This document shows positions 44,125 through 58,541 of a stretch of DNA of 64,000 bases, one piece after another (position 1 is the stretch's first letter; each line of letters opens with the position of its first letter). The position numbers were made by a program, and so were the translations under genes. Location of the stretch: the NCBI RefSeq assembly GCF_035989285.1, contig NZ_CP108513.1:6634001-6698000 (forward strand), in the 5' to 3' direction. The notes under the pieces are model-generated. The model was not told the DNA's origin and made no database searches. It was given only the letters and a program-made list of their open reading frames with translations. The stretch is from Streptomyces sp. NBC_01235 (lineage in GTDB: Bacteria > Actinomycetota > Actinomycetes > Streptomycetales > Streptomycetaceae).

Positions 44125-45482
44125 GCCCGTACTTCGCCGCTGAAGACCTCTCGATGTTCGGCCGCGACCCCTGGTGGCTGGTCGTCGTCAAGGCCGTCTT
44201 CTGCTTCGCCTTCCTGATGGTGACCGTGCTGTTCTCCATCGTCTGGGAGCGCAAGGTCGTCGCCTGGATGCAGCTGCGCATCGGCCCCAACCGGCACGGC
44301 CCCTGGGGCATGCTCCAGTCGCTCGCCGACGGCGTCAAACTGATGCTGAAGGAAGACGTCATCGTCAAACGCGCGGACAAGGTGGTGTACGTCCTCGCAC
44401 CGATCGTCGCGGCCATCCCGGCCTTCATGGCCATCGCGGTGATCCCCTTCGGTCCGGCCGACAACGAGATCTCGATCTTCGGCCAGCGCACCACGATGCA
44501 GCTGACCGACCTGCCGATCGCGATGCTCTACATCCTCGCGGTCGCCTCGGTCGGTATCTACGGCATCGTCCTGGCGGGCTGGAGTTCCGGCTCCACCTAC
44601 CCGCTCCTGGGCGGCCTGCGCTCCTGCGCCCAGATGATCTCCTACGAGATCGCGATGGGCGCCGCGTTCGCCTCGGTGTTCCTCTACTCGGGGTCGATGT
44701 CGACGTCGACGATCGTCGAACAGCAGCAGGACCGCTGGTACATCCTGCTGCTGCCGGTCTCATTCGTCCTCTACATCGTCACGATGGTCGGCGAGACCAA
44801 CCGCGCCCCCTTCGACATGCCGGAGTCCGAGGGCGACCTGGTCGGCGGCTTCAACACCGAGTACTCGTCGATCAAGTTCGCGCTGTTCATGCTCGCCGAG
44901 TACGTCAACATGGTGACCGTCTCGGCCGTGTCGACCACGCTCTTCCTCGGCGGCTGGCGCGCCCCCTGGCCGATCAGCGCCTTCTGGGAGGGCGCGAACC
45001 ACGGCTGGTGGCCGATGCTCTGGTTCGTGGTCAAGGTGCAGTTGCTGCTGTTCTTCTTCATCTGGCTGCGCGGCACGCTGCCTCGCGTCCGCTACGACCA
45101 GCTGATGAAGCTCGGCTGGAAGGTCCTGATCCCGGTGTCGGTGACATGGCTGATGCTCGTCGCGACCGTCCGGACGCTGCGTAACGAGAACTACGACTTC
45201 GCCGACATCTTCCTCTACGTCGCGGGCGGAGTCCTGGTCCTGTTGTTGCTCTCCTTCGTCGTGGACATGTTCCGCAACGGGGGGAAGGAGGCGCAGGCCC
45301 CTGCCGAGCCCGCCGGCTTCGACCCGATGGCGGGCGGATTCCCCGTCCCGCCGCTGCCCGGACAGGAGCTGCCGCCCGTGCCGAGGCGCAGCCCGCGCCG
45401 GGAGCGGGAGCTCATTGTCAGTGGCGGGGTGGACACTGTGAGTGACGGATCGCTGGATGGAAAGGAGGCGTCCGATGGCTGA
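44121..45482 (+). CDS. nuoH: NADH-quinone oxidoreductase subunit H
   Basis: The 453-residue membrane subunit has eight helices and the quinone-tunnel segments [32 protein letters not shown] and [25 protein letters not shown] Pro/Gly-rich cytoplasmic tail of about 80 residues is longer than in E. coli. nuoI starts inside its last codons (8-base overlap). Confidence 0.97.
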   Translation: MSPYFAAEDLSMFGRDPWWLVVVKAVFCFAFLMVTVLFSIVWERKVVAWMQLRIGPNRHGPWGMLQSLADGVKLMLKEDVIVKRADKVVYVLAPIVAAIPAFMAIAVIPFGPADNEISIFGQRTTMQLTDLPIAMLYILAVASVGIYGIVLAGWSSGSTYPLLGGLRSCAQMISYEIAMGAAFASVFLYSGSMSTSTIVEQQQDRWYILLLPVSFVLYIVTMVGETNRAPFDMPESEGDLVGGFNTEYSSIKFALFMLAEYVNMVTVSAVSTTLFLGGWRAPWPISAFWEGANHGWWPMLWFVVKVQLLLFFFIWLRGTLPRVRYDQLMKLGWKVLIPVSVTWLMLVATVRTLRNENYDFADIFLYVAGGVLVLLLLSFVVDMFRNGGKEAQAPAEPAGFDPMAGGFPVPPLPGQELPPVPRRSPRRERELIVSGGVDTVSDGSLDGKEASDG

Positions 45483-46077
45483 GGAGCCCAAGGAGACCAA
45501 GCCCGGTTTCCAGAACCCCGTGGCCGGCTTCGGCGTGACCTTCAAGGCCATGTTCAAGAAGCGGCTGACCGAGCAGTACCCGGAGCAGCAGAAGACCACA
45601 GCTCCACGGTTCCACGGACGGCACCAGCTCAACCGCCATCCGGACGGCCTGGAGAAGTGCATCGGCTGCGAGCTGTGCGCCTGGGCCTGCCCCGCCGATG
45701 CCATCTATGTGGAGGGCGCGGACAACACCGAAGAGGAGCGCTACTCGCCGGGCGAGCGGTACGGACGCGTCTACCAGATCAACTACGCCCGCTGCATCCT
45801 GTGCGGCTTGTGCATCGAGGCGTGTCCCACGCGCGCGTTGACGATGACCAACGAGTTCGAGCTCGCCGACTCCAGCCGCGCCAACCTGATCTACACCAAG
45901 GAGCAGCTGCTCGCCGGCCTCGAAGAGGGCATGGTCGACTCGCCCCACGCCATCTATCCGGGGACGGACGAGCAGGACTACTACCGGGGTCTGGTGACGG
46001 AGGCCGCGCCGGGTACGGAGCGCCAAGTGGCCGTCTCCAAGGGTGAGAAGCCCTCCGAAGAGGAGGTGGAGGCATGA
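45475..46077 (+). CDS. nuoI: NADH-quinone oxidoreductase subunit I
   Basis: The 200-residue subunit holds two 4Fe-4S clusters in [12 protein letters not shown] and [12 protein letters not shown], the last steps before N2. ATG 45475 follows AAAGGAGG by six bases, which rules out the upstream in-frame start at 45442. It overlaps nuoH by eight bases. Confidence 0.96.
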   Translation: MAEEPKETKPGFQNPVAGFGVTFKAMFKKRLTEQYPEQQKTTAPRFHGRHQLNRHPDGLEKCIGCELCAWACPADAIYVEGADNTEEERYSPGERYGRVYQINYARCILCGLCIEACPTRALTMTNEFELADSSRANLIYTKEQLLAGLEEGMVDSPHAIYPGTDEQDYYRGLVTEAAPGTERQVAVSKGEKPSEEEVEA

Positions 46078-46916
46078 CCGCGCAGCTCGCCGCCTACTCC
46101 ACGTCCACCGGCGAGGCCTTCCAGTTCTGGGTGCTCGGCACTGTCGCCGTGATCGGCGCCCTGTGCACCGTCTTCATGAAGAGGGCCGTGCACAGCGCGC
46201 TCTGTCTCGCCGGCACCATGATCGTCCTCGCGGTGTTCTACCTCGCCAACGGCGCCTACTTCCTGGGCATCGTGCAGATCGTCGTCTACACCGGCGCGAT
46301 CATGATGCTGTTCCTGTTCGTGGTGATGCTCGTCGGCGTGACCGCGGCGGACTCCCTGAAGGAGACCATCAAGGGCCAGCGCTGGCTGGCCCTCGTCAGC
46401 GGCCTCGGCTTCGGCATCCTGCTGATCGCCGGCATCGGCAACGCCTCCCTGACGGAGTTCGACGGCCTTGCCGAGGCGAACGCGAACGGCAACGTGGAGG
46501 GCCTCGCGGCCCTCATCTTCACCAAGTACGTCTTCGCGTTCGAAATCACCGGCGCCCTGCTCATCACGGCCGCCGTCGGCGCCATGGTGCTCACCCACCG
46601 CGAGCGCACCGAGCGCCCCAAGACCCAGCGGGAGCTGTCCGAGCAGCGCGTCCGCGAGGGCAAGCACGTACCGCCGCTGCCCGCGCCCGGTGTGTACGCG
46701 CGGCACAACGCAGTCGACATCCAGGGTCTGCTGCCCGACGGCACTCCGTCGGAGCTCACGGTCAGCAAGACGCTGCGTGAGCGCGGGCAGATCCGGGACG
46801 TGTCCACCGAGGCGCTGAACGATCTCAAGGCCCTGGAACGGCGCGCCGAGGAGCGCCTGGAGCGGTCCGCGATCGAGCCGCCACACCTGAAGCGGACCGA
46901 GGAGGCGTCGAAGTGA
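46074..46916 (+). CDS. nuoJ: NADH-quinone oxidoreductase subunit J
   Basis: The 280-residue membrane subunit has five helices with [22 protein letters not shown] soluble charged tail of about 90 residues (from [18 protein letters not shown]) extends beyond the usual 180 or so residues. ATGA overlap with nuoI. Confidence 0.96.
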
Positions 46917-47212
46917 ACCCCGTCAACTACCTCTACCTCGCCGCCCTGTTGTTCACGATCGGTGCGACGGGCGTGCTGATCAGGCGCAACGCGATCGTCG
47001 TGTTCATGTGCATCGAGCTCATGCTCAACGCCTGCAACCTCGCGTTCGTCGCCTTCTCCCGGATGCACGGCAATCTCGACGGCCAGATCATCGCCTTCTT
47101 CACGATGGTCGTCGCCGCCGCGGAGGTCGTGGTGGGACTCGCGATCATCGTGTCGCTGTTCCGTTCCCGCCACTCGGCCTCGGTCGACGACGCCAGCCTG
47201 ATGAAGCTGTAA
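46913..47212 (+). CDS. nuoK: NADH-quinone oxidoreductase subunit K
   Basis: The 99-residue membrane subunit has three helices and the conserved glutamate pair in [12 protein letters not shown] and [11 protein letters not shown], parts of the proton path. It has the GTGA overlap with nuoJ. Confidence 0.97.
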
Positions 47213-47227
47213 GGGGTCGGAAGAATC

Positions 47228-49141
47228 GTGGAGAACCTGATTGCGCTGCTCATCGCGGCGCCCCTGCTCGGAGCGGCCGTCCTCCTGGTCGGCGGCCGCC
47301 GGCTCGACGCCGTAGGCCACTGGATCGGCACGCTTCTGTCGGCCGTCTCCTTCGTGTTCGGTCTCGTCCTCTTCAGTGACCTGCTGAGCAAGGACGCCGA
47401 ACACCGGACACTGACACAGCACCTGTTCAGCTGGATCCCGGTCGAGGGCTTCCAGGCGGACGTCGCCTTCCGCCTCGACCAGCTGTCGATGACGTTCGTC
47501 CTGCTGATCACGGGTGTCGGATCGCTGATCCACCTGTACTCGGTCGGGTACATGAAGCACGACGAGCGGCGCCGCCGCTTCTTCGGCTACCTGAACCTGT
47601 TCCTCGCGGCGATGCTGCTGCTCGTCCTCGCCGACAACTACCTGCTGCTGTACGTCGGCTGGGAGGGCGTCGGTCTCGCGTCCTACCTGCTCATCGGCTT
47701 CTGGCAGCACAAGCCCAGCGCTGCGACGGCCGCGAAGAAGGCCTTCCTGGTCAACCGCGTCGGTGACATGGGCCTGTCGATCGCCATCATGCTGATGTTC
47801 ACCACCTTCGGGACCTTCGCGTTCGGCCCGCTGCTCGGGGCGGAAGGAGAGCCCGGCATCGCCGGTGATGCGAGCGAGGGCAAGCTGACCGCCATCGCCC
47901 TGATGCTTCTGCTCGCCGCCTGCGGCAAGTCCGCCCAGGTGCCGCTGCAGTCCTGGCTCGGGGACGCGATGGAGGGCCCGACCCCGGTCTCGGCCCTCAT
48001 CCACGCGGCCACGATGGTCACCGCCGGTGTCTACCTGATCGTCCGCTCGGCGGCCGTCTTCAACGGCGCCCCCGACGCTCAGCTCGTCGTCACCGTCGTC
48101 GGCGCCGTCACGCTCCTGTTCGGTGCGATCGTCGGTTGCGCGAAGGACGACATCAAGAAGGCTCTGGCCGGCTCGACCATGTCGCAGATCGGCTACATGG
48201 TGCTGGCTGCGGGCCTCGGCCCCATCGGCTACGTCTTCGCGATCATGCACCTGGTCACGCACGGCTTCTTCAAGGCCGGGCTGTTCCTCGGCGCGGGCTC
48301 GGTCATGCACGGCATGAACGACGAGGTCGACATGAGGAAGTACGGCGGCCTCCGCAAGTACATGCCGATCACCTTCGTCACCTTCGGTCTCGGCTACCTC
48401 GCGATCATCGGCTTCCCCGGTCTGTCCGGCTTCTTCTCCAAGGACAAGATCATCGAGGCGGCGTTCGCCAAGGGCGGCACCGAGGGCTGGATCCTCGGCG
48501 CCTGCGCCCTGCTCGGCGCGGCCATCACCGCGTACTACATGACGCGCGTGATGCTGATGACGTTCTTCGGCGAGAAGCGCTGGCAGCCCGACGAGCACGG
48601 GCATGAGCCGCACCCGCACGAGTCGCCCAAGGTCATGACGATCCCGATGATCGTGCTGGCGTTCGGATCGGTCTTCGCCGGTGGGTTCTTCAGCATCGGC
48701 GACCGCTTCTTGCACTGGCTCGAGCCGGTCACGGGACACTCCCACGGCGACTCACCGGTCAGCGCCCTCACCGTCACCCTCGCCACCATGGTGGTCCTGG
48801 TGATCGGCGTGGCCGTCGCCTACGGCCAGTACGGCCGCCGCCCCGTCCCGGTCGTCGCCCCGCGCGGGTCGCTGGTCACCCGGGCCGCCCGGCGCGACCT
48901 GCTCCAGGACGACTTCAATCATGTCGTCCTGGTGCGCGGCGGCGAGCACCTCACGCGCTCCCTGGTGTACGTCGACCACACCCTGGTCGACGGCGTCGTC
49001 AACGGCACGGCGGCCTCGGTCGGCGGGCTCTCCGGGCGGCTGCGGCGACTGCAGAACGGCTTCGCGCGGTCGTACGCGGTCTCGATGTTCGGCGGTGCGG
49101 CGGTCCTCATCGCCGCGACCCTGCTGATGAGGGCGGTCTGA
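47228..49141 (+). CDS. nuoL: NADH-quinone oxidoreductase subunit L
   Basis: The 637-residue antiporter-like subunit has the [20 protein letters not shown] segment with its conserved Glu, lysine-bearing [12 protein letters not shown], and the long C-terminal lateral helix region. GTG start with GGAAG upstream. Confidence 0.97.
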   Translation: MENLIALLIAAPLLGAAVLLVGGRRLDAVGHWIGTLLSAVSFVFGLVLFSDLLSKDAEHRTLTQHLFSWIPVEGFQADVAFRLDQLSMTFVLLITGVGSLIHLYSVGYMKHDERRRRFFGYLNLFLAAMLLLVLADNYLLLYVGWEGVGLASYLLIGFWQHKPSAATAAKKAFLVNRVGDMGLSIAIMLMFTTFGTFAFGPLLGAEGEPGIAGDASEGKLTAIALMLLLAACGKSAQVPLQSWLGDAMEGPTPVSALIHAATMVTAGVYLIVRSAAVFNGAPDAQLVVTVVGAVTLLFGAIVGCAKDDIKKALAGSTMSQIGYMVLAAGLGPIGYVFAIMHLVTHGFFKAGLFLGAGSVMHGMNDEVDMRKYGGLRKYMPITFVTFGLGYLAIIGFPGLSGFFSKDKIIEAAFAKGGTEGWILGACALLGAAITAYYMTRVMLMTFFGEKRWQPDEHGHEPHPHESPKVMTIPMIVLAFGSVFAGGFFSIGDRFLHWLEPVTGHSHGDSPVSALTVTLATMVVLVIGVAVAYGQYGRRPVPVVAPRGSLVTRAARRDLLQDDFNHVVLVRGGEHLTRSLVYVDHTLVDGVVNGTAASVGGLSGRLRRLQNGFARSYAVSMFGGAAVLIAATLLMRAV

Positions 49142-49146
49142 TACCG

Positions 49147-50718
49147 ATGTCCTTTCCTCTGCTGACAGCGACGGCGGCACTCCCGGCGATCGGGGCGGTC
49201 GCCACGGCCGCCGTGCCGGCCGCCCGGCGCAACGCCGCCAAGGCGCTGGCGCTGCTGGTCTCCCTCGCGACGCTCGTTCTGGCGATCGTCGTCCTGGTCC
49301 GTTTCGATCCCGGCGGCGACCGCTACCAGCTCACCGAATCCCACTCCTGGATCAAGGACTTCGGGGTCAGGTACGAACTGGGTGTGGACGGCATCGCGGT
49401 GGCGCTCATCGCGCTGACCGCGCTGCTGATCCCGTTCATCATCCTGGCGGGCTGGCACGACGCCGACCCGCTGGAGACGGGCAACAAGCGCTGGCGGCCG
49501 ACGCAGGGCTTCTTCGCCCTGATCCTGGCCGTCGAGGCGATGGTGATCATCTCCTTCGAGGCCACCGACGTCTTCCTCTTCTACATCTTCTTCGAAGCCA
49601 TGCTCATCCCGATGTACTTCCTCATCGGCGGTTTCGGGGACCGTGCCCACGAGCACGGCGAGGAGGCGGCGTCCACGCAACGGTCGTACGCGGCCGTGAA
49701 GTTCCTGCTGTACAACCTGGTCGGCGGTCTGATCATGCTGGCCGCGGTGATCGGCCTCTATGTGGTCGCCGGGAACTTCTCGCTCTCCGAGATCGCCGAG
49801 GCGCGTGCCAACGGAACGCTCGACATGGCGACGAACACCGAACGCTGGCTGTTCCTCGGCTTCTTCTTCGCCTTCGCGGTGAAGGCCCCCCTGTGGCCGC
49901 TGCACACCTGGCTGCCCAACGCCATGGGTGAGGCCACGGCTCCGGTCGCCGTGCTCATCACGGCGGTCGTCGACAAGGTGGGCACCTTCGCGATGCTCCG
50001 GTTCTGCCTCCAGCTGTTCCCGGAGGCGAGCAAGTGGGCGACACCCGCCATCCTCGTACTGGCGCTGATCAGCATCATCTACGGGGCGCTGCTCGCCGTG
50101 GGACAGCGGGACATCAAGCGGCTGGTGGCGTACGCGTCGATCTCGCACTTCGGGTTCATCATCCTGGGCATCTTCGCGATGACCAGCCAGGGCCAGTCCG
50201 GCGCCACGCTCTACATGGTCAACCACGGCATCTCGACGGCAGCCCTGATGCTGGTCGCCGGCTTCCTGATCTCGCGGCGCGGCTCGCGGCTCATCGCCGA
50301 CTACGGCGGTGTGCAGAAGGTCGCCCCGGTACTCGCCGGCACCTTCCTGATCGGCGGTCTGGCGACGCTGTCGCTGCCCGGGCTCGCGCCCTTCGTGAGC
50401 GAGTTCCTCGTCCTGGTCGGCACGTTCGCGCGCTACCCGGCGATCGGCATCATCGCCACCTTCGGCATCGTCCTCGCCGCGCTCTACACCCTCGTCCTCT
50501 ACCAGCGGACGATGACGGGCCCGGTGAAGCCCGAGGTCTCGGCGATGCCGGACCTCCGCGCGCGTGAGCTCGTGGTCGTCGCCCCGCTGATCGTGCTGCT
50601 GATCTTCCTCGGCGTCTACCCGAAGCCGGTCACGGACATCGTGAACCCGGCGGTCAAGCAGACCCTGTCCGACGTACACAAGAAGGACCCCAAGCCCGAG
50701 GTGGAGGCGGCCAAGTGA
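49147..50718 (+). CDS. nuoM: NADH-quinone oxidoreductase subunit M
   Basis: The 523-residue antiporter-like subunit has FYIFFEAMLIPMYFLIGGFG (conserved Glu), KAPLWPLHTWLPNAMGEATAP, and ISHFGFIILG. It overlaps nuoN by four bases (GTGA). Confidence 0.97.
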   Translation: MSFPLLTATAALPAIGAVATAAVPAARRNAAKALALLVSLATLVLAIVVLVRFDPGGDRYQLTESHSWIKDFGVRYELGVDGIAVALIALTALLIPFIILAGWHDADPLETGNKRWRPTQGFFALILAVEAMVIISFEATDVFLFYIFFEAMLIPMYFLIGGFGDRAHEHGEEAASTQRSYAAVKFLLYNLVGGLIMLAAVIGLYVVAGNFSLSEIAEARANGTLDMATNTERWLFLGFFFAFAVKAPLWPLHTWLPNAMGEATAPVAVLITAVVDKVGTFAMLRFCLQLFPEASKWATPAILVLALISIIYGALLAVGQRDIKRLVAYASISHFGFIILGIFAMTSQGQSGATLYMVNHGISTAALMLVAGFLISRRGSRLIADYGGVQKVAPVLAGTFLIGGLATLSLPGLAPFVSEFLVLVGTFARYPAIGIIATFGIVLAALYTLVLYQRTMTGPVKPEVSAMPDLRARELVVVAPLIVLLIFLGVYPKPVTDIVNPAVKQTLSDVHKKDPKPEVEAAK

Positions 50719-52373
50719 GCGCATCAGCCGTCCACAGCCTGTGGACAACGGCGGCAACCGCGGCCGACCCGATCTCGAAGATCGACTCGCCGAAGATCGA
50801 GTACGGGCAATTGTCGCCCACCTTGATCGTCGTGGGCGCGGCGATCATCGGGGTGCTGGTCGAGGCGTTCGTGCCGCGCAAGCACCGCTACTACGCACAA
50901 CTGTTCGTGTCCGTCGTGGCGCTGGTCGCCGCCTTCGCCGCAGTGGTCGCGCTGGCGGCGGACGGGTACGGCACCACGAAGGCGCGCATCGCCGCCATGG
51001 GCGCGATCGCGGTCGACGGACCGGCCCTCTTCCTCCAGGGCACGATCCTGCTGGCCGCCCTGGTCGGCCTGTTCACCTTCGCCGAACGGCGCCTCGATCC
51101 CGAGACGCACGGCAACCGGGTCGACTCGTTCGCCGCCCAAGCAGCCTCCGTGCCGGGCAGTGACAGCGAGAAGGCCGCGGTCAAGGCCGGGTTCACGACC
51201 ACCGAGGTCTTCCCGCTGCTGCTGTTCGCGGTCGCCGGCATGCTGGTCTTCCCGTCGGCCAACGACCTGCTGACCCTCTTCATCGCCCTGGAAGTCTTCT
51301 CGCTGCCCCTGTACCTCCTGTGTGCGCTGGCCCGCCGCAAGCGGCTCATGTCGCAGGAGGCCGCGGTCAAGTACTTCCTCCTCGGCGCGTTCGCCTCCGC
51401 GTTCACCCTCTTCGGCATCGCACTGCTGTACGGGTACGCGGGCTCGGTGTCGTACGGGACGATCGCGCAGGTCGTCGACGGCACCGTCCAGAACGTCGAC
51501 CCTGCGCTCGCCGACACCATGGGCAACGACGCGCTGCTGCTCGTCGGCGCCGCGATGATCGTCATGGGGCTGCTGTTCAAGGTGGGTGCGGTGCCGTTCC
51601 ACATGTGGACGCCCGACGTCTATCAGGGCGCGCCGACCCCGGTCACCGGCTTCATGGCCGCGGCGACGAAGGTGGCCGCCTTCGGCGCGATGCTGCGCCT
51701 CCTGTACGTCGTCCTGCCCGGCCTGCGCTGGGACTGGCGGCCGGTCATGTGGGGCGTCGCGATCGTCACCATGCTGGGCGGTGCGATCGTCGCGATCACA
51801 CAGACCGACATCAAGCGGCTGCTGGCGTACTCGTCCATCGCGCACGCCGGATTCATCCTTGCGGGTGTCATCGCGACCACGCCGGACGGCGTCTCGTCCG
51901 TCCTCTTCTACCTGGCCGCGTACTCGTTCGTGACGATCGGCGCGTTCGCCGTGGTCACCCTCGTGCGCGACGCCGGTGGCGAGGCCACGCACCTGTCCAA
52001 GTGGGCGGGGCTCGGCCGGCGGTCGCCACTGGTGGCAGCCGTGTTCGCGGTGTTCCTGCTGGCCTTCGCCGGTATCCCGCTGACCTCCGGTTTCGCCGGG
52101 AAGTTCGCCGTGTTCAAGGCGGCTGCGGAGGGCGGCGCGGCTCCGCTGGTCGTGGTCGGTGTGATCTCGTCGGCGATCGCCGCCTTCTTCTACATCCGGG
52201 TGATCGTGCTGATGTTCTTCAGCGAGCCGCGGCCCGAGGGCCCGACCGTCGCCGTTCCGTCGCCGCTGACGATGATGGCGATCGGCGTGGGTGTGGCGGT
52301 CACGCTGGTGCTCGGTGTGGCGCCGCAGTACTTCCTGGACCTGGCGAACCAGGCGGGAGTGTTCGTGCGCTGA
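50715..52373 (+). CDS. nuoN: NADH-quinone oxidoreductase subunit N
   Basis: The 552-residue antiporter-like subunit has FIALEVFSLPLYLLCAL, GAVPFHMWTPDVYQGAPTPV and SSIAHAGFILAG. It is the last gene of the operon; a 15-bp-stem terminator lies 42 bases downstream. Confidence 0.97.
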   Translation: MSASAVHSLWTTAATAADPISKIDSPKIEYGQLSPTLIVVGAAIIGVLVEAFVPRKHRYYAQLFVSVVALVAAFAAVVALAADGYGTTKARIAAMGAIAVDGPALFLQGTILLAALVGLFTFAERRLDPETHGNRVDSFAAQAASVPGSDSEKAAVKAGFTTTEVFPLLLFAVAGMLVFPSANDLLTLFIALEVFSLPLYLLCALARRKRLMSQEAAVKYFLLGAFASAFTLFGIALLYGYAGSVSYGTIAQVVDGTVQNVDPALADTMGNDALLLVGAAMIVMGLLFKVGAVPFHMWTPDVYQGAPTPVTGFMAAATKVAAFGAMLRLLYVVLPGLRWDWRPVMWGVAIVTMLGGAIVAITQTDIKRLLAYSSIAHAGFILAGVIATTPDGVSSVLFYLAAYSFVTIGAFAVVTLVRDAGGEATHLSKWAGLGRRSPLVAAVFAVFLLAFAGIPLTSGFAGKFAVFKAAAEGGAAPLVVVGVISSAIAAFFYIRVIVLMFFSEPRPEGPTVAVPSPLTMMAIGVGVAVTLVLGVAPQYFLDLANQAGVFVR

Positions 52374-52414
52374 GCCGCTCCTCTGAGGTGCGCTGACCTG
52401 AGTGTGTCTGCGCG

Positions 52415-52449
52415 GCGGGCCCGGTTCCCCCGGTGGGAGCCGGGCCCGC
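52415..52449 (+). terminator. Terminator of the nuo operon
   Basis: GCGGGCCCGGTTCCC and GGGAGCCGGGCCCGC form a 15-bp stem (one G-U pair) with a 5-base loop, 42 bases after the nuoN stop. It is the strongest hairpin read in the window. Confidence 0.85.
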
Positions 52450-52598
52450 TCGCGTCGTACAGGTGATCGGGTTCGGGAATTCCCCCGCACCCGTCACGCA
52501 GAGTCACCGGAAAGAGCCTGTGGATAACTCGGGCGCTGTCAGTCCCGACCCCTATCGTGGAGGCAGTGGTCGAGGGACGACGTACGGGGGACCAGACG

Positions 52599-54632
<2,034 letters not shown>

Positions 54633-54682
54633 GGGACTGGATATCAAGAACTGGCTGAACGGGCGCATGGCAGGGAGGACCG

Positions 54683-54710
54683 GAGACCGGTTTCGGCCGG
54701 GCCGGTTCTC
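54683..54710. terminator. Possible terminator between recQ and the flavoprotein gene
   Basis: GAGACCGG and CCGGTTCTC pair as an 8-bp stem with one bulge around an 11-base loop. It lies between the convergent recQ and AprA-like genes and overlaps the stop of the latter. Confidence 0.4.
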
Positions 54711-57705
54711 ATAGGGCGCGTGTCGCGTACGCCCTGACGTCCGCGTCCGAGTCCGTCGTTGCCGTGGCCAGGGCAGCGCGGGCGGCTTCCGAACCACGGT
54801 GCCGGGTCAGGGCCAGGACGGCGGCCTTGCGGACGTCGGCGTTCGGGTCGGCCAGGGTCTTGGCGAGGACGGGGAGGGCCGTGTCGGCGTGAGCCACGGA
54901 CAGCGCGGTGGCGGCACCGGCGCGGACCTGCCAGGCGGGATCGCCCAGGGCGGTCACGGCCCGGGCGGCGAGCGGCACGGGGCAGCCGGTGGTACCCAAC
55001 GCCCCGTACGCGGCGGCCCGCACCAAGGCGTCGGGATCGTCGACGAGCCCGACGAGGGCCGCGTGGACGGGGTCACGCTCAGGGGCGAGGCCTGCGTCGG
55101 AACCGGAGTTGGAGCCAGGGTGGGCACCGGAGCCGGGGCCGGGGCCGGAGCCGGAGCCCGATACAGGGTGGACGCGGCTGTTGAGACCGACGCCGACCTC
55201 GACCCTGACCCTGACCGAACCGGAATCGGCATCGGCGTCGGGACTGCTGCCGATGCCGAGGTCGGCCGGTGACGCGTCGTTCAGGCGGCCGGCCGCCACA
55301 GTGGCCAGGGACTTGGCGATCGTGACGCGGACCTCGCGGGACGGGTCGGCGGTCGCCGCGCGGGCCAGTTCATCGGCGGCGTCGACGGAGACCAGGGCAC
55401 GGACGGCCTCGATCCGGACGGCGATGACGGCGTCGGTGAGCGAGCCCGCGAACAGGGCGGCGTCGCCGAGGCGCAGGGCGCGCAACACGTCCAGGGCCGC
55501 GGCGCGGACAACGGGGTCGAACTCGGCCAGGGCGGCGGCGAGGCCGTCGCGCAGGGCGGGTTCCGGCGGCAGGGTCTCGACGAGCTCCCGCAGCGAGGCC
55601 GCGGCGGCGGCGCGTACCTCCGTGGCGGGGTCGCGCAGCGCCTCGGCGAGCGCGGGACCGGTGCCTGACGGCACGGTCTCGGTGAGGACGGCGACGGCCT
55701 CGCGCCGGACGGCGGATGCCGGGTCGGTCAAGTAGGGGAGCAGAGCGGCGAGTTCGGGCTCCTCCTCGGCGAGGGCGACGAGTTCGAGGAGGCGAGAGGA
55801 AGACCGACCAGAGGAGGGCAGTTCGGGGACGGGCTCGGACGCGGGCGCGGCCGTCGAAGGCACCGAGGTGTCGCTCGCCCCTGAGGCGGCTGCCTCGGCC
55901 CCGGCGGCGACAGGCGCCACGTCCCGTGAACCGGCCGTGGCCACCTTCTCGGCGTGGACCTCGCCGAGGTGCCGGGAGGGGCCGCCGACGGGGGTGAACT
56001 CGTCGACCGGAACCAGATAGGGAGCCACGGGCCGGGCCGTGAACTCCATCGCACCAGAGGGGGACTTGTGCAGGTCGAGATGGTGGAACCAGGACGCGTC
56101 GTCGCGACGAGGGTGGTCGAGGCGGTCGTGGTAGAGGCCCCAGCGGGACTCCGTACGGGCCAGGGAGGCGCGCGCGGCCATCTCCGCGCAGTCGCGGATG
56201 AAGGTGACCTCGGCGCACCGCATCAACTCGTGCGGGGTGCGGGCCCCCATCCCGGCGATGTCGTCGCGCATCCGCTCGAACGCCTCCAGGGCCAGCGACA
56301 ATCGCGCGCCCGACTTCGGCGGGGCCACGTAGTCGTTCACGAAGCGGCGCAGTTTGTATTCGACCTGAGGCTGCGGCGGGCCCTCCGGGTTGCGCAGCGG
56401 GCGGTAGATCAGCTTGTGCGCCTCGCGCAGTTGGTCAACGGGAAGCTCACCGCCGTACGCCCTGTACTGGGCCGCGTCCGAACCGGCGAGGTCGCCGAAG
56501 ACGAACGCGCCGATCATGTAGTTGTGCGGGACGCAGGCCAGGTCACCGGCGGCGTACAGGCGGGGGACGGTCGTCCGGGCGTGCTCGTCGACCCGTACAC
56601 CCGAGGCCGAATGGCCGCCGCACAGGCCGATCTCCGAGATGTGCATCTCGATGTCGTGGGTGCGGTAGTCGTGGCCGCGCCCGGAGTGGAAGGTGCCCCG
56701 GGTCGGGCGTTCGGTGGAGTGCAGGATCGACTCCAGGGCGGAGACGGACTCCTCCGGGAGGTGGCTCAGCTTCAGGTACACCGGGCCCCGGTCGCTCGCG
56801 ACCTCCGCCGCGAACTCGGCCATCATCTGGCCCGACCAGTAGTCGGAGTCGACGAAGCGTTCGCCGTGCCGGTTGACCTGGTAGCCGCCGAAGGGGTTGG
56901 CGACATAGGCGCAGGCGGGGCCGTTGTAGTCCTTGATCAGCGGGTTGATCTGGAAGCACTCGATGCCGGTGAGCTGGGCGCCCGCGTGGTAGGCCATGGC
57001 GTAGCCGTCACCCGCGTTGGTCGGGTTCTCGTACGTGCCGTAGAGGTAGCCGGAGGCGGGCAGGCCGAGTCGTCCGCAGGCGCCGGTCGCGAGGACGACC
57101 CCGCCTGCGCGGACGGTGACGAACCGCCCCGTACGGGTGTTGAAGCCGGCCGCCCCGATGGCGCGCCCGTCCTCGGGCGACGTCAGCACGCGCACCGGCA
57201 TCACCCGGTTCTCGATCCGGATCCGCTCCCGCATCTCGCGCCGCCGCAACTGCCGGTAGAGGACCTTCTTGACGTCCTTGCCCTCGGGCATGGGCAGGAC
57301 ATAGGACCCCGACCGATGCACTTGGCGGACCGCGTAGTCGCCGTGCTCGTCCTTCTCGAACTTCACGCCGTACGACTCCAGGCGCTGCACCATGGCGAAG
57401 CCCCGGGTGGCGGTCTGCCGGACGGTGGACTGGTCGACGATGCCGTCGTTGGCGCGGGTGATCTCGGCGACGTAGTCGTCGGGCTCGGCGCGGCCGGGGA
57501 TGACCGCGTTGTTGACGCCGTCCATGCCCATCGCGAGCGCGCCGGAGTGGCGGACGTGGGCCTTCTCCAGGAGCAGCACGTCCGCGCCGCGCTCGGCGGC
57601 GGTCAGGGCCGCCATCGTGCCGGCGGTGCCGCCACCGATGACGAGGACGTCACAGGTCAGCTCTTCGGCGTCGCCGAGCGCGGGGATCTGCAATGGGGTG
57701 TCCAC
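54709..57705 (-). CDS. AprA-like FAD-dependent oxidoreductase fused to HEAT repeats
   Basis: The 998-residue protein has an N-terminal fumarate reductase/APS reductase-type flavoprotein (about 1-575): Rossmann loop VIGGGTAGTMAALTAAERGADVLLLEK, AHVRHSGALAMGMDGVNN (close to the AprA signature), ATGACGRLG and EMHISEIGLCGGHSASGVRVDE. A linker follows, then about nine HEAT-like units (about 640-998) of the type DPxxxVRxAAxxAL, interrupted by a Gly/Ser/Pro-rich spacer. The domain set is unusual. The nearby ferredoxin resembles AprB, so the pair may be an APS-reductase-like redox complex for a different, imported substrate. Last gene of the minus-strand cluster. Confidence 0.85.
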   Translation of the reverse strand: MDTPLQIPALGDAEELTCDVLVIGGGTAGTMAALTAAERGADVLLLEKAHVRHSGALAMGMDGVNNAVIPGRAEPDDYVAEITRANDGIVDQSTVRQTATRGFAMVQRLESYGVKFEKDEHGDYAVRQVHRSGSYVLPMPEGKDVKKVLYRQLRRREMRERIRIENRVMPVRVLTSPEDGRAIGAAGFNTRTGRFVTVRAGGVVLATGACGRLGLPASGYLYGTYENPTNAGDGYAMAYHAGAQLTGIECFQINPLIKDYNGPACAYVANPFGGYQVNRHGERFVDSDYWSGQMMAEFAAEVASDRGPVYLKLSHLPEESVSALESILHSTERPTRGTFHSGRGHDYRTHDIEMHISEIGLCGGHSASGVRVDEHARTTVPRLYAAGDLACVPHNYMIGAFVFGDLAGSDAAQYRAYGGELPVDQLREAHKLIYRPLRNPEGPPQPQVEYKLRRFVNDYVAPPKSGARLSLALEAFERMRDDIAGMGARTPHELMRCAEVTFIRDCAEMAARASLARTESRWGLYHDRLDHPRRDDASWFHHLDLHKSPSGAMEFTARPVAPYLVPVDEFTPVGGPSRHLGEVHAEKVATAGSRDVAPVAAGAEAAASGASDTSVPSTAAPASEPVPELPSSGRSSSRLLELVALAEEEPELAALLPYLTDPASAVRREAVAVLTETVPSGTGPALAEALRDPATEVRAAAAASLRELVETLPPEPALRDGLAAALAEFDPVVRAAALDVLRALRLGDAALFAGSLTDAVIAVRIEAVRALVSVDAADELARAATADPSREVRVTIAKSLATVAAGRLNDASPADLGIGSSPDADADSGSVRVRVEVGVGLNSRVHPVSGSGSGPGPGSGAHPGSNSGSDAGLAPERDPVHAALVGLVDDPDALVRAAAYGALGTTGCPVPLAARAVTALGDPAWQVRAGAATALSVAHADTALPVLAKTLADPNADVRKAAVLALTRHRGSEAARAALATATTDSDADVRAYATRAL

Positions 57706-57716
57706 CGGGGTGCCTT

Positions 57717-58524
<808 letters not shown>

Positions 58525-58541
<17 letters not shown>
